A stretch of 64,000 nucleotides of DNA from positions 1,674,001-1,738,000 of the forward strand of contig NZ_SNWA01000002.1 in the NCBI RefSeq assembly GCF_004361815.1, in the 5' to 3' direction. This stretch comes from Paraburkholderia sp. BL10I2N1. GTDB taxonomy: Bacteria; Pseudomonadota; Gammaproteobacteria; Burkholderiales; Burkholderiaceae. The position numbers were made by a program, and so were the translations under genes. The notes under the pieces were generated by a model. The model was not told where the DNA came from and made no database searches. It worked only from the letters and a program-made list of their open reading frames with translations. This document shows positions 27,043 to 35,764 of this stretch, in pieces. Position 1 is the stretch's first letter. Every line of letters starts with the position of its first letter.

Positions 27043-27682
27043 GGGGCTTCACCGTTGCGGTCGACGGCCTCGGGACAGGGGCTATTTCCACACGCCGGTT
27101 TCTGGCCCGCCCCTCGTCGTCGGCATTCGAGCTCACGGGCTGCCCGGAGCCGAACGCGGCCGCAAATACCGAGGACGCGGGGATGCCGTCACCGATCAAC
27201 GCACGCGTCACCGTCAACGCGCGCTGGGCCGACAGCTCCAAGTTGTCGGCAAAGCGCCGGTTACCCTCGCGCAGCAGTCGGTCATCGGTGAAGCCGCTCA
27301 CCATCAGGATCTCGTCATTGGCCTGAAGGTAAGCGGACAACGGCCCGGCCAGGCTCTTCAATACTGCCCGGCCGTCGGGCTGCAATTGATCGGAGTTCGG
27401 CGCGAACAGCACGCTACCGTTGATGCCGATGCGCCCGTTGATCAGCGTCACCCGGCCCGCCGCCAGCGGCCCTGCCAGCGCCTGCTCCAGGGTCTTGCGG
27501 CGCTGCGTTTCCATCTGCCGCTGCTTGACCTCCTGCTCCAGCCTGGTCGAGAGTTCCAGCTGCACGCCGATGACGCTCACCAGGATCAGCACGAAGGCGC
27601 CGACCAGCACGGACATCAAGTCGCCGAAAACGGCCCATATCGGTGCCGTCGGCTCCACGCCGCCGTCGATTTCCTCGCTCAT
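27035..27682 (-). CDS. OmpA/MotB-like (ZorB-like) membrane protein
   Basis: A 215-residue protein with one N-terminal membrane span (about 15-38) and a periplasmic OmpA-like peptidoglycan-binding domain (about 85-205; GFTDD, NLELSAQRA, GRARNRRVEI). The span begins IWAVFGDLMSVLVGAFVLIL. D21 falls where MotB and ZorB carry the proton-translocating aspartate. So it is the probable fixed stator partner of the MotA/ZorA-like protein encoded just upstream, which it overlaps by 4 nt (ATGA). Ordinary OmpA lipoproteins lack this membrane Asp. Confidence 0.85.
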   Translation of the reverse strand: MSEEIDGGVEPTAPIWAVFGDLMSVLVGAFVLILVSVIGVQLELSTRLEQEVKQRQMETQRRKTLEQALAGPLAAGRVTLINGRIGINGSVLFAPNSDQLQPDGRAVLKSLAGPLSAYLQANDEILMVSGFTDDRLLREGNRRFADNLELSAQRALTVTRALIGDGIPASSVFAAAFGSGQPVSSNADDEGRARNRRVEIAPVPRPSTATVKPHE

Positions 27683-29775
27683 GCCGTTTCGGCTCCGGCG
27701 GACGCCCGCTGGCCGGCGAGCTGTTGCAGGTCTTCGACGATCTGCTTCTGCGACATCATGCTCAGGTCGATGACTTCTCTCGCCTGCGCCACGTAATAGG
27801 CAAGCTGCTCGTCACTGCGCGCGAGGGACTTGTCCAGCGCGGCTTCGATACGCTGCAGGTGGGCCACCAGATTGGTGTTCGACTCGCCGAACAACTGCAC
27901 GGATAGCCCGAATGCTTCACCCAGGCTCGCCACCTCGATCGCGCTGCCGGTGACCTGTGCGGCAACGGCGCCCAGCTTCCCGGTTTCGGCCTCGACCTTG
28001 TCGGTGAAACGGGTGCCGACACGATCCAGCAGATCCGCCGACGTGGCCACGAGCGCGTCGACGGCTGAGCGCTGCTCGGTGGAGGCATGGTTCACTGCAT
28101 CGAGCAGGGTTTCCAGCGTTTCCAGCAGGCGACTACGCTCCTCCAGCATCGCGGTGTCGCGGGCCATGCTGTCGGAGAGCTTCTGGCGCAGTTCGCCGAC
28201 GATTTCGGCCGCGGCCCTCGGGGCTTCCGATGCGGCCTGCACGAGCCGGGAGATCTCCGCAATCGTGTCGCTGGCGTGTGCCTGCGTCTGGACCGATATA
28301 TCGCGCGCGGTCCGCGCCAGCGTGTCGCAAATCTCCTGCTGCCGGCTCGCGGCGTGCACGCTCGTCGCTTCCCACTCCTTGCGGAGCGTAGCGGCCATCG
28401 AACCGAGCGTCTCGGTCCAGGCCGCCAGCCGTTGCTGGTCCTGTGATGCCAGTCCCGTCTGCAAGTCCGCATGCGACTGGCCTACGGTGCGCAGCAGCGA
28501 CGCCGAGTGCTGTTCGAAGGTGGCTGCGGCCGCCGCCAGGGCGTGCTGGTTGCGGTCGGCCAGTTTTTCGTTGACATGTTCTTGCTGCGACAGCGCATGG
28601 TTCCACGCATCTGACACACTGCCCGCCGTGGCTTCCAGCCGCGCGGAGACGCCGTCCAGCAGGCCGGCAGAGCGTTGTTCGAAGGTTTCGGTGAATCGAT
28701 CCAGCGAGGTGCGCAGGTGCCCGGCAAGCGCCTCGCTCGATCGTTGGTGCCCCGCCAGTGCCTGGTTCCAGATGTCCGCCACGGTCGTGGTGGTCGCCTC
28801 GAAACCGCTCGACAACCCGTCCAGATGCCGTTGCACGGCATGCGTGACGGTGTCGTGCAGCGAGGCCGTCTCGCGCGCGAGACCCGCCATCGTGGCCTCC
28901 ATGACCGGCTGCAGCGCCGCACCGGCAACGCGGGCGCTTTCGGCGACGCTCTCCTTCAACGACTGCTCCACGGAGCCAGCGAGGCGCGTATAGGCGGCCT
29001 CGGCCTTGCCGTGGAAAGCGTCCTGGCTGGCGATCTGCCGCTCATTCAATGCCTGGCTCTGTTGCTCTATGGTCGCCATCATCATCTGCAGCCGATCGAC
29101 CAGGGTGGGCATCACCTCCGCCTGCCGCTGCAGGAGCTTGAAGGTCTCCTCGCGCTGATGGGTCTGCGAGTAGATGCGCAACGTCGTCGCGATCTTCACG
29201 TCGAGAAGCTGCGCCGCCTGAATCCGCTCGCGACGGCACAACGCGGAAAGCAGCCCCAGCATGGCGGACGTGGCCACGCCCGCAATCGAGGTGCCGAACG
29301 CAAACCCCAGCCCCTTGACCGGTGCTGCCAGCGAAGTCCGGATAGCCTGCAAGTCCGTCGCGCTCTCCAGCGCCATGCCGGTTCCCTTCAGGGTCGCGAC
29401 CATGCCAAGGAGCGTGCCCAGCATGCCCAGCAACACCAGCAAACCGACCAGATACGGTGTCAGCGCCGGCCCCGGCAAGGCAACGCGCTCACCCTCGATG
29501 CGCAGGCGCACCGTACTGCGCAGGCTGGGATGCAATTGGTCAAGCCAGGCACTCAGGCCTGGCGGTGGTTCGAACAGGCCCGCGACGGCACGCGTCAGGG
29601 TGAAAGTGGCCTGGCTGTAGCGTTGCAGTTCGAAGGCGCCCGTGAGGTAGCAGGCGCCCACCAACATCGTGACAGCCAGTGCCAGCGGGTTCGAGCCGAG
29701 GTAGCCGGCGCCGATCCAGCACACAGCGGCCAGACCTGCCAGAAAAACAACGAGATCAATACGATATCTGGACAT
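27679..29775 (-). CDS. DUF802 MotA/TolQ/ZorA-like protein with long coiled-coil tail
   Basis: A 698-residue protein with four predicted membrane spans (about 7-25, 30-48, 107-128, 156-179). The last two match the MotA/TolQ/ExbB core (LVLLGMLGTLLGMVATLKG; FGTSIAGVATSAMLGLLSAL). Residues 200-690 are a very long Gln/Glu/Ala-rich tail with helical heptads, as in ZorA, where the tail projects into the cytoplasm. Chemotaxis-receptor-like repeats occur in the tail. The ATG at 29775 starts the first span; the open frame upstream to 30051 overlaps the preceding gene. The membrane-Asp partner is adjacent, so a proton-driven motor is likely. Confidence 0.82.
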   Translation of the reverse strand: MSRYRIDLVVFLAGLAAVCWIGAGYLGSNPLALAVTMLVGACYLTGAFELQRYSQATFTLTRAVAGLFEPPPGLSAWLDQLHPSLRSTVRLRIEGERVALPGPALTPYLVGLLVLLGMLGTLLGMVATLKGTGMALESATDLQAIRTSLAAPVKGLGFAFGTSIAGVATSAMLGLLSALCRRERIQAAQLLDVKIATTLRIYSQTHQREETFKLLQRQAEVMPTLVDRLQMMMATIEQQSQALNERQIASQDAFHGKAEAAYTRLAGSVEQSLKESVAESARVAGAALQPVMEATMAGLARETASLHDTVTHAVQRHLDGLSSGFEATTTTVADIWNQALAGHQRSSEALAGHLRTSLDRFTETFEQRSAGLLDGVSARLEATAGSVSDAWNHALSQQEHVNEKLADRNQHALAAAAATFEQHSASLLRTVGQSHADLQTGLASQDQQRLAAWTETLGSMAATLRKEWEATSVHAASRQQEICDTLARTARDISVQTQAHASDTIAEISRLVQAASEAPRAAAEIVGELRQKLSDSMARDTAMLEERSRLLETLETLLDAVNHASTEQRSAVDALVATSADLLDRVGTRFTDKVEAETGKLGAVAAQVTGSAIEVASLGEAFGLSVQLFGESNTNLVAHLQRIEAALDKSLARSDEQLAYYVAQAREVIDLSMMSQKQIVEDLQQLAGQRASAGAETA

Positions 29776-29785
29776 AGTGTCCCAG

Positions 29786-30529
29786 TCAGCTGGTGCGAAG
29801 GGCAGCGAGCAACCCCTCGACCGGTTGTAAACGAACATCCAGTTCGGCGAGCAACACGCTCTGCATATCCTTGCGGAACACATCCAGCCACGCGCCGGAC
29901 GTGACCGCTGCGGCGTCTTCCGAGGCCTGGGCGTTGGCCAGCGTCTCCTGCCCGGCCTGGCGCAAGCGCTCGAAGTGCCTGCCGAGCAACTCAGGCACGG
30001 TGGCCAGCAGAGTCCGTTCGCACGAGCCCAGCGCTCGCTCCATGACGGCATCCACCACCGCGAGCCGGGTCATGTCGGGTGTCCTGGCGGCCAGCATTCC
30101 CCGCAGACGGCCGCGTAGATTGCCGATCCCTGTCTCCATCGCCTGCTGCATGGCGAGATAGCGCTGACGAAATACCGGGTAATCGACCGGCGCATCCTTC
30201 GGGACTTCCCGGGAGGACGCTTGTGCAGGCCCGCGCCGCCTCGCGGCGGCGAACGCGCTATCGCCGACGATGGCATTCGCCAACGAGGTGCGCACACGGG
30301 CGCACTCGTTCTCTTCAGCGCTGCCGAAGGCTCGCGCGCCGGAGGCTACGGAAGGCGGATTGCCGCTCAGCGCCGTGGACAGCGCGATGGCGTCGGTCCA
30401 CTCGAGCCATTGGCTCAGCCGGTCAGAGAGCGATTGCCGGGATTCGGGAACATCCACGTCCGTCAGGCGAGCAAGCAAGCGAATGAGCGCCGGGCCGCTG
30501 AAAGCTGTGCGCTGTGGTACTTGCAACAT
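29786..30529 (-). CDS. DUF3348-type protein, first gene of the motor-like operon
   Basis: A 247-residue soluble, largely helical protein. It begins with LQVPQRTAFSGPALIRLLAR, then SLSDRLSQWLEWTDAIALST, features I associate with the DUF3348 family. No signal peptide or membrane span. It precedes the MotA/ZorA-like gene by 10 nt and must share its transcript. Function is unknown; conservation of this order in Burkholderia suggests it is an obligatory cytoplasmic component of the complex. Confidence 0.7.
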   Translation of the reverse strand: MLQVPQRTAFSGPALIRLLARLTDVDVPESRQSLSDRLSQWLEWTDAIALSTALSGNPPSVASGARAFGSAEENECARVRTSLANAIVGDSAFAAARRRGPAQASSREVPKDAPVDYPVFRQRYLAMQQAMETGIGNLRGRLRGMLAARTPDMTRLAVVDAVMERALGSCERTLLATVPELLGRHFERLRQAGQETLANAQASEDAAAVTSGAWLDVFRKDMQSVLLAELDVRLQPVEGLLAALRTS

Positions 30530-30676
30530 ACAACCAGAGAACCAGAGTCAAAAAGTCAGCAGTTTACACGTCGACGGGGTGGGGGCTGCCATATCTTGAT
30601 CTGTCACCTAACAAACGTTCAGCACACAACCCCAGGTCAGCCCCTGCCTTTACTTCCATCGCTGGGACATTCATGA

Positions 30677-30910
30677 CGACGCTTCGCGGGTGTGGGGCCG
30701 AAGCGCGCGGGCCGCTGGCCGCCGGGCGCGGGTGTATTGCCGCTTCGCGAGTTGCTGGACGCGCTGCCTGCCGATACTGTAATGGGCGTGGAAATGCCGT
30801 TGCCATCGCTGCCCGCGGAAGACCGGCTCGAACTTGCCTGCCGTAGCGCATGCGGTCTTGTCGAAGGGGTGTGCCGGAACCGCGAACCTGCCGGAGAAAC
30901 CCGCCAATGA
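30677..30910 (+). pseudogene. 3' remnant of a sugar phosphate isomerase/epimerase gene
   Basis: An in-frame stretch after a TGA at 30674 reads GRWPPGAGVLPLRELLDALP and then ADTVMGVEMP, closely resembling the C-terminal barrel strand and helix of AP-endonuclease-like sugar phosphate isomerases. It ends at 30910, overlapping the amidohydrolase start by 4 nt (ATGA). The N-terminal 200 or so residues are absent, because the motor-operon promoter region lies immediately upstream. The native operon was probably isomerase-amidohydrolase, truncated by a rearrangement near 30.68 kb. Confidence 0.6.
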
Positions 30911-31740
30911 ACATCTTCGACGAAGAAAAGATCGACTGTCACAACCATATTTTCGACCCTGCGCGCTTTCCCTATCGTGCGGATACCGCGTACCGGCCAT
31001 CGATGCAGGAGATCGGCACGGCTGCGCAGTTTGCCCGCGTAATGGACGCGTACGGCGTGCGGCATGCGCTGCTCGTCGGTCCGACGAGCGGCTATCGCAC
31101 CGACAATCGCTGCATGCTCGACGCCATCGCGGGAGGTGGCGGTCGTTTCAGGGGAATCGCGGTGGTGGACAACGACGTCAGCCGTGCAGAACTGGCGGAG
31201 ATGAAAGGTGCGGGCGTCGTCGGCGTCGCCTTCAATCCGGCGATGGAGGGCGTCGAAGCGATGAGCGATGCCGACGCGCTCTTCAACACGCTGACCGACC
31301 TCGACATGTTCGCGCAGATCCAGGTCACGGGCGATCAGCTGGTTGCGCTGGAGCCGCTGATCGAGCGGACCGTCACGCAAATACTCATCGACCACTGCGG
31401 CCGGCCCGATGTCGCGGCTGGCATGAACCAGCCCGGTTTCCGGGCACTGCTGCGCCTCGCCGAAACCGGTCGCACCGTCGTCAAGATTTCCGGGATGCAG
31501 AAATTCTCCCGACTGGATCATCCCTACGAGGACGCACAGATCTTCGCGCGAGAAATCCTCCGCTTTTTCGGACCCGACCAGTGTGTATGGGGTTCGGACT
31601 GGCCGTTTCTGCGCTCGCCCGTGCGGCTGGACTATGGGCCGCTGCTGATGCTCTTCGGACAGCTGGTTCCAGATTCCGACGCGCGTCGACGCGTGCTGTG
31701 GAACACCCCGCGCAGGCTGTTCGGGTTTGGAGTGGCTTGA
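30907..31740 (+). CDS. amidohydrolase family 2 TIM-barrel hydrolase
   Basis: A 277-residue metal-dependent hydrolase. It has the N-terminal metal motif DCHNHIF, an internal DHCGRPDVAAG motif (His) and WGSDWPFLRSP with the catalytic Asp. Relatives include 2-pyrone-4,6-dicarboxylate lactonases and gamma-lactonases. The ATG at 30907 has GGAG about 10 nt upstream and overlaps the stop of the isomerase remnant, so it lost its upstream partner. Substrate is likely a lactone of sugar or aromatic origin; the downstream glycosidase genes favour sugars. Confidence 0.82.
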   Translation: MNIFDEEKIDCHNHIFDPARFPYRADTAYRPSMQEIGTAAQFARVMDAYGVRHALLVGPTSGYRTDNRCMLDAIAGGGGRFRGIAVVDNDVSRAELAEMKGAGVVGVAFNPAMEGVEAMSDADALFNTLTDLDMFAQIQVTGDQLVALEPLIERTVTQILIDHCGRPDVAAGMNQPGFRALLRLAETGRTVVKISGMQKFSRLDHPYEDAQIFAREILRFFGPDQCVWGSDWPFLRSPVRLDYGPLLMLFGQLVPDSDARRRVLWNTPRRLFGFGVA

Positions 31741-31799
31741 ACGCGACCCGCGGTTGTCGGTACCCTATGGGTCACCCTGATGCGCACTGGTCGTCTTCC

Positions 31800-33818
31800 A
31801 TGCACGCCAAAGAAGCGAAAGAAGCTGCGCTCATGCATCCAGGCATGCCCGTGTTTCAGACGAGCGCTGCCCGGCATTCCTTCGGTAACGCGGCGATCGT
31901 CCTGAGCTGGACCATCAGGAACCAGCACCTGGCCGGGTTTGCACTGACCGACCGCGCGCATGCACGCACGCTATCGGTAAGCGCGCCCTTCGCGCTGTCG
32001 CTGGCCGACGGTCGCACACTGGGCATTGCCAGCCTGAAACTGCTTGCTCCACTGTGTGAAGAGGCCCTAACGGCAGATGGCGAGGCGTCTCGACTGGCCG
32101 AACGGATTGCGGGCACACGCATCAGTGCCCTCCTCGGTGACGAGCAGGGTCGCCTGCGGGTGGAATGGAGCGTGGAGCAACGCGATGGCTCGCTCTATCT
32201 GCGAGAACGGGTGGCGATTACCGCGATCAGCCAGAACGAGGATATCGCCACGGTGTCACTGCTGGAGACGCAGGTGGCGGGCGCCCGCGCAAGCGGCGAG
32301 TTCAAGGGAGCGCCTGTCGTAGCAGGCAACGTCTACCTTGGCTTCGAGCTTCCCTTGTCGGAGAGTCAGGTACTCGACAACTGCGTGAGGTTCATTCTGT
32401 CGCGGGCGTTGCCGCTGGAACAAGGCAAGACCATTGTCTATTCGGCGGTGGCCGGGGTAGTTCGCGACGGTCAGTTGCGCCGCGATTTCGCAGCCTGTCT
32501 GGAACGCGAGCGAGCCCATCCGTACCGCCCGTTCCTGCACTACAACTCATGGAACGATCTTGGCTGCTCCATGCCGTACACAGAAGAGGAAGCGGTCGAA
32601 CGCATCGACACCATCGGCCGCGAGTTGCACGAAAAGCGTGGCGTGCAACTCGATTCGTTCCTGTTCGATGACGGCTGGGACGATCTCAGTGGCAGCTGGC
32701 GTATCGGCCAGGATCTTCCGCGCGGTTTCGCGCCGTTGCGCGACGCCGCCGCACGCTACGGCGCTGCACCCGGCATCTGGCTGGCACCGTGGGGAGGCTA
32801 CGGCCTGACCCGGCAGGAACGCGTGACGCGCGGCCGTGCTGCCGGCTACGAAATCATCGATGGCCGATTCGCTCTGTCCGGGCCGAAATACTACCAACGC
32901 TTCCATGATGTGGTCCTCGAACTGCTTTGTCAGCACGGCATCAATCAGTTCAAATTCGACGGTACAGGCAACGCAGACAAGGTGTTCCCGGGTAGCCTCT
33001 TCAACAGCGACTGGGACGCGGCGATCCAGTTGATCGAGGACATCCGTCACGCGAGGCCCGATACCTTCATCAATCTCACCACGGGCACCCTTCCTTCGCC
33101 GTTCTGGCTGCGCTATGCCGACTCGATCTGGCGGGGCGGCGAGGATGACAACCTGGCCGGTGTGGGCAGCAATCGCGAGCGCTGGATCACCTACCGCGAT
33201 GCACAGACGTATCACAATGTCGTAACCGGCAGCCCGCTCTTTCCGCTCAACTCGCTGATGCTTCACGGCATCATCTACGGGCAGGGTAACGCACGGCTCA
33301 ACGCTGACGGAGGCGAGGCGTTTGCCAACGAAGTCCGTTCGTACTTCGGCAGCGGCACCCAGTTGCAGGAGATGTACATCACGCCATCGCTCCTGAGCGA
33401 CAGCGACTGGGACGTCCTCGCCGAGTCTGCGAAATGGGCACGCGCAAACGCCGGTGTGCTACGTGACAGCCACTGGATCGGTGGTGCGCCGGACCAGCTG
33501 GAAGTGTATGGCTGGGCGGCCTGGTCGCCGGCGAAGGCGATCGTCACGCTGCGCAATCCCGACAGCCAGGCGCAGAGCTTCATGCTCGACCTGCGGCTGC
33601 AACTTGAACTGCCGTCCGCCGCGGCAGCACGGTTCAGCACGCGCAGCCCGTGGCACGGCCGTGCTTCGCATACGCCTAAGGTCATGAACGCGGACAGGCT
33701 GCAGGCGATCCGGCTCTCGCCATTCGAAGTGTTCACTCTAGACCGAGCTTTGACTTCTCAAATAGCCGGAATCCGCATCAGTGCAGGGTTTCGGCTATTT
33801 TCTGGGACTATCATGTAG
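31800..33818 (+). CDS. GH36-like alpha-galactosidase with C-terminus replaced by IS sequence
   Basis: About 672 residues. The catalytic barrel shows YNSWNDLGCSMPYTEEEAV, FDDGWDDLSGSW, IWLAPWGGYGL and FKFDGTGNAD, in which the Asp is the expected nucleophile as in GH36-type retaining enzymes. The start is uncertain (ATG 31800 or 31833, neither with a strong ribosome-binding site). The native reading frame breaks at 33742, where the IS element begins; from there the last 25 residues are IS-encoded. Removing the IS restores a short native tail (see 35687-35720), so only the final ten or so residues are altered and activity may survive. Confidence 0.75.
   Translation: MHAKEAKEAALMHPGMPVFQTSAARHSFGNAAIVLSWTIRNQHLAGFALTDRAHARTLSVSAPFALSLADGRTLGIASLKLLAPLCEEALTADGEASRLAERIAGTRISALLGDEQGRLRVEWSVEQRDGSLYLRERVAITAISQNEDIATVSLLETQVAGARASGEFKGAPVVAGNVYLGFELPLSESQVLDNCVRFILSRALPLEQGKTIVYSAVAGVVRDGQLRRDFAACLERERAHPYRPFLHYNSWNDLGCSMPYTEEEAVERIDTIGRELHEKRGVQLDSFLFDDGWDDLSGSWRIGQDLPRGFAPLRDAAARYGAAPGIWLAPWGGYGLTRQERVTRGRAAGYEIIDGRFALSGPKYYQRFHDVVLELLCQHGINQFKFDGTGNADKVFPGSLFNSDWDAAIQLIEDIRHARPDTFINLTTGTLPSPFWLRYADSIWRGGEDDNLAGVGSNRERWITYRDAQTYHNVVTGSPLFPLNSLMLHGIIYGQGNARLNADGGEAFANEVRSYFGSGTQLQEMYITPSLLSDSDWDVLAESAKWARANAGVLRDSHWIGGAPDQLEVYGWAAWSPAKAIVTLRNPDSQAQSFMLDLRLQLELPSAAAARFSTRSPWHGRASHTPKVMNADRLQAIRLSPFEVFTLDRALTSQIAGIRISAGFRLFSGTIM
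33737..33742. repeat. left copy of the 6-bp target-site duplication TCTAGA
   Basis: TCTAGA occurs at 33737-33742 and 35687-35692, flanking the insertion element as a 6-bp direct repeat. The motif is itself palindromic, so it could also be read as part of the terminal inverted repeats. Confidence 0.6.
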
Positions 33819-35686
33819 CCATGTAAGTTAGTATTTTTATATTGACTTTCGGTGATTATTTGCTTTAATCAGTGTTCATGTATATCGAACACGTCCCCAA
33901 CCGCAACTCACCGCCCGCCATCCTGTTGCGCGAGTCCTTCCGCGACGGCAACAAGGTGAAGAAGCGCACCCTGGCCAACCTCTCATCGCTGCCCGCCGAG
34001 GTCATCGAAGGACTGAAGGTGCTGCTGCGCGGTGGCGTCGCAGTGCCCTCGGCTGAAGAGGCCTTCGTGATCGAGCGCAGCCTGCCGCACGGACATGTGG
34101 CCGCGGTGCTGGGCGCGGCGCGTGCCTGCGGCGCCGAGCAGTGGTTTGCGGCTGCACCGGCCGCGCTGCGCGCGATGCTCATGGCGCTGCTGGTGGCGCG
34201 GGTGGTGTCTCCCGCTTCGAAGCTGGCCACCCATCGCATGTTGCGCGACGAGACCGCGACCCACTCGCTGTCGCGGCTGCTGAAGCTGGGCGAGGTTGAC
34301 CTCGGACAGGTCTATACCGCGCTCGACTGGCTGGGCGAGGCCCAGGAAGACATCGAGAAGCGGCTGGCGCGCAAGCATCTGGCCGGCAGCATGCTGGTGC
34401 TCTATGACCTCACGTCCACGTGGGTGACCGGAGACTGCTGCGAGCTTGCCGCGCGCGGCTACAGCCGCGATGGCAAGCGCGACGATCCGCAGATCGTGTT
34501 CGGGCTGGTTTGCACTCCTGAAGGCTGTCCGGTGGCCGTCGAGGTGTTTGCCGGCAACACCGCCGATCCGGCTACCGTGGCCTCGCAGGTGGAGAAACTG
34601 CGGGACCGCTATGGCATCGGCAAGATCGCCTGGGTGGGCGACCGGGGCATGCTCACGCAGGCGCGCATCGACACGGTATTGCGCCCGGCGGGGCTGGACT
34701 GGGTGAGCAGCCTGCGCGCGCCGCAGGTGAGCGCGCTTGCCCAGGAGAAGGGGCCTTTCCAGCCCTCGCTGTTTGACGAGCGCAACCTGCTGGAGCTGAC
34801 CAGTGAGGCGTTCCCCGGTGAGCGGCTCATCGTGTGCCGCAATCCGCTGCTGGCCGAGCAGCGGACCCGCAAACGCGAGGACTTGCTGCAGGCCACTGAA
34901 GCCGAGCTGACGAAGATCGCCGAGGCGACCACGCGTGCCCGCAACCGCCTCAAGGGCGCCGATGCCATTGCCCTGCGCGTGGGCCGCGTCATCGACCACT
35001 ACAAGATGGCCAAGCACTTCGAGCTGAGCTTCACCGACGAGGGCTTCACCTGGACGCGCAAGGCCGGTCAGATCCGGCAGGAAGCGGCGCTCGACGGCCT
35101 GTATGTGGTGCGCACCAGCGTGCCCGAACAGGACCTGCCGGCCGAAGCGGCTGTCTCGGCGTACAAGGGCCTGGCGGTCGTGGAGCGTGCCTTCCGGTCG
35201 CTCAAGACAGTCGATCTGAACGTGCGCCCCATATTCCACTGGAACGCCGAGCGTGTACGGGCGCACGTCTTCCTGTGCATGCTCGCCTACTACGTCGAAT
35301 GGCACATGCGCGAGACCTTGAAGCCGATGCTGTTTGACGATGAATACATCGAGCTCGCACGCGCAACCCGGCCCTCGCCCGTGGCCAAGGCACGACGTTC
35401 GGACCAGGCAAAAGCAAAGGATGCCACGCGGCTTGGCGAGGACGGCTTGCCCGTCCATAGCTTCCGCACGCTGCTCGATGATCTGGCCACGCTCGCCTAC
35501 AACGTCTGCCACACATCTCTGAACCCGGACGCAAAGATCGTGATGATCACGCGGCCCACACCCGTTCAGGAAAAGGCCTTCCGCCTGCTGAACATCAGCC
35601 CTGTCTGTACCCAGTAACCGACTCCCCCCGACACGCGTAACCGCGGCAATTCAAGGACCTGCGCGCGCCGCATGCTCAAAGTTCGG
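33743..35686 (+). mobile_element. IS1634-family insertion sequence
   Basis: About 1.94 kb with one transposase gene. The ends are CCGAGCTTTGA (left) and, read inward from the right, CCGAACTTTGA, that is 11-bp inverted repeats with one mismatch. The flanking 6-bp TCTAGA duplication is consistent with the family. It is inserted a few codons before the end of the GH36-like gene. The single mismatch and intact transposase suggest a fairly recent, possibly still mobile copy. Confidence 0.85.
33878..35617 (+). CDS. IS1634-family transposase
   Basis: A 579-residue DDE transposase beginning MYIEHVPNRNSPPAILLRES and continuing FRDGNKVKKRTLANLSSLP, diagnostic of the IS1634 family. Catalytic-region aspartates are in MLVLYDLTSTWVTG and KIAWVGDRGMLTQ. 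The frame is uninterrupted. An upstream ATG at 33872 would add two residues. It carries the mobility function of the element at 33743-35686. Confidence 0.92.
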   Translation: MYIEHVPNRNSPPAILLRESFRDGNKVKKRTLANLSSLPAEVIEGLKVLLRGGVAVPSAEEAFVIERSLPHGHVAAVLGAARACGAEQWFAAAPAALRAMLMALLVARVVSPASKLATHRMLRDETATHSLSRLLKLGEVDLGQVYTALDWLGEAQEDIEKRLARKHLAGSMLVLYDLTSTWVTGDCCELAARGYSRDGKRDDPQIVFGLVCTPEGCPVAVEVFAGNTADPATVASQVEKLRDRYGIGKIAWVGDRGMLTQARIDTVLRPAGLDWVSSLRAPQVSALAQEKGPFQPSLFDERNLLELTSEAFPGERLIVCRNPLLAEQRTRKREDLLQATEAELTKIAEATTRARNRLKGADAIALRVGRVIDHYKMAKHFELSFTDEGFTWTRKAGQIRQEAALDGLYVVRTSVPEQDLPAEAAVSAYKGLAVVERAFRSLKTVDLNVRPIFHWNAERVRAHVFLCMLAYYVEWHMRETLKPMLFDDEYIELARATRPSPVAKARRSDQAKAKDATRLGEDGLPVHSFRTLLDDLATLAYNVCHTSLNPDAKIVMITRPTPVQEKAFRLLNISPVCTQ

Positions 35687-35720
35687 TCTAGAGCTTTTAC
35701 CGGCCAGTATCGATGGGTAA
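35687..35720 (+). pseudogene. displaced native 3' end of the GH36-like gene
   Basis: Joining the sequence before the IS (FEVFTL) to the right flank with a single TCTAGA gives FEVFTLELLPASIDG followed by TAA at 35718-35720. That is a normal C-terminus for this family after an SPFEVF motif. It shows the ancestral gene and the exact insertion point. Confidence 0.7.
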
Positions 35721-35764
35721 TCGAGGTGAGCGTCAAGCTCCAGGTGCTGCTTCGAATGCTTTGT

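Noticed and set aside
26389..30529. Operon taken as a true Zorya system
   Set aside because: ZorC, ZorD or ZorE homologues are not visible, so only the ZorAB-like motor resemblance is claimed, not a named Zorya type.
33983..35512. 509-codon minus-strand frame inside the IS
   Set aside because: Antisense to the intact IS1634 transposase; no recognisable protein features.
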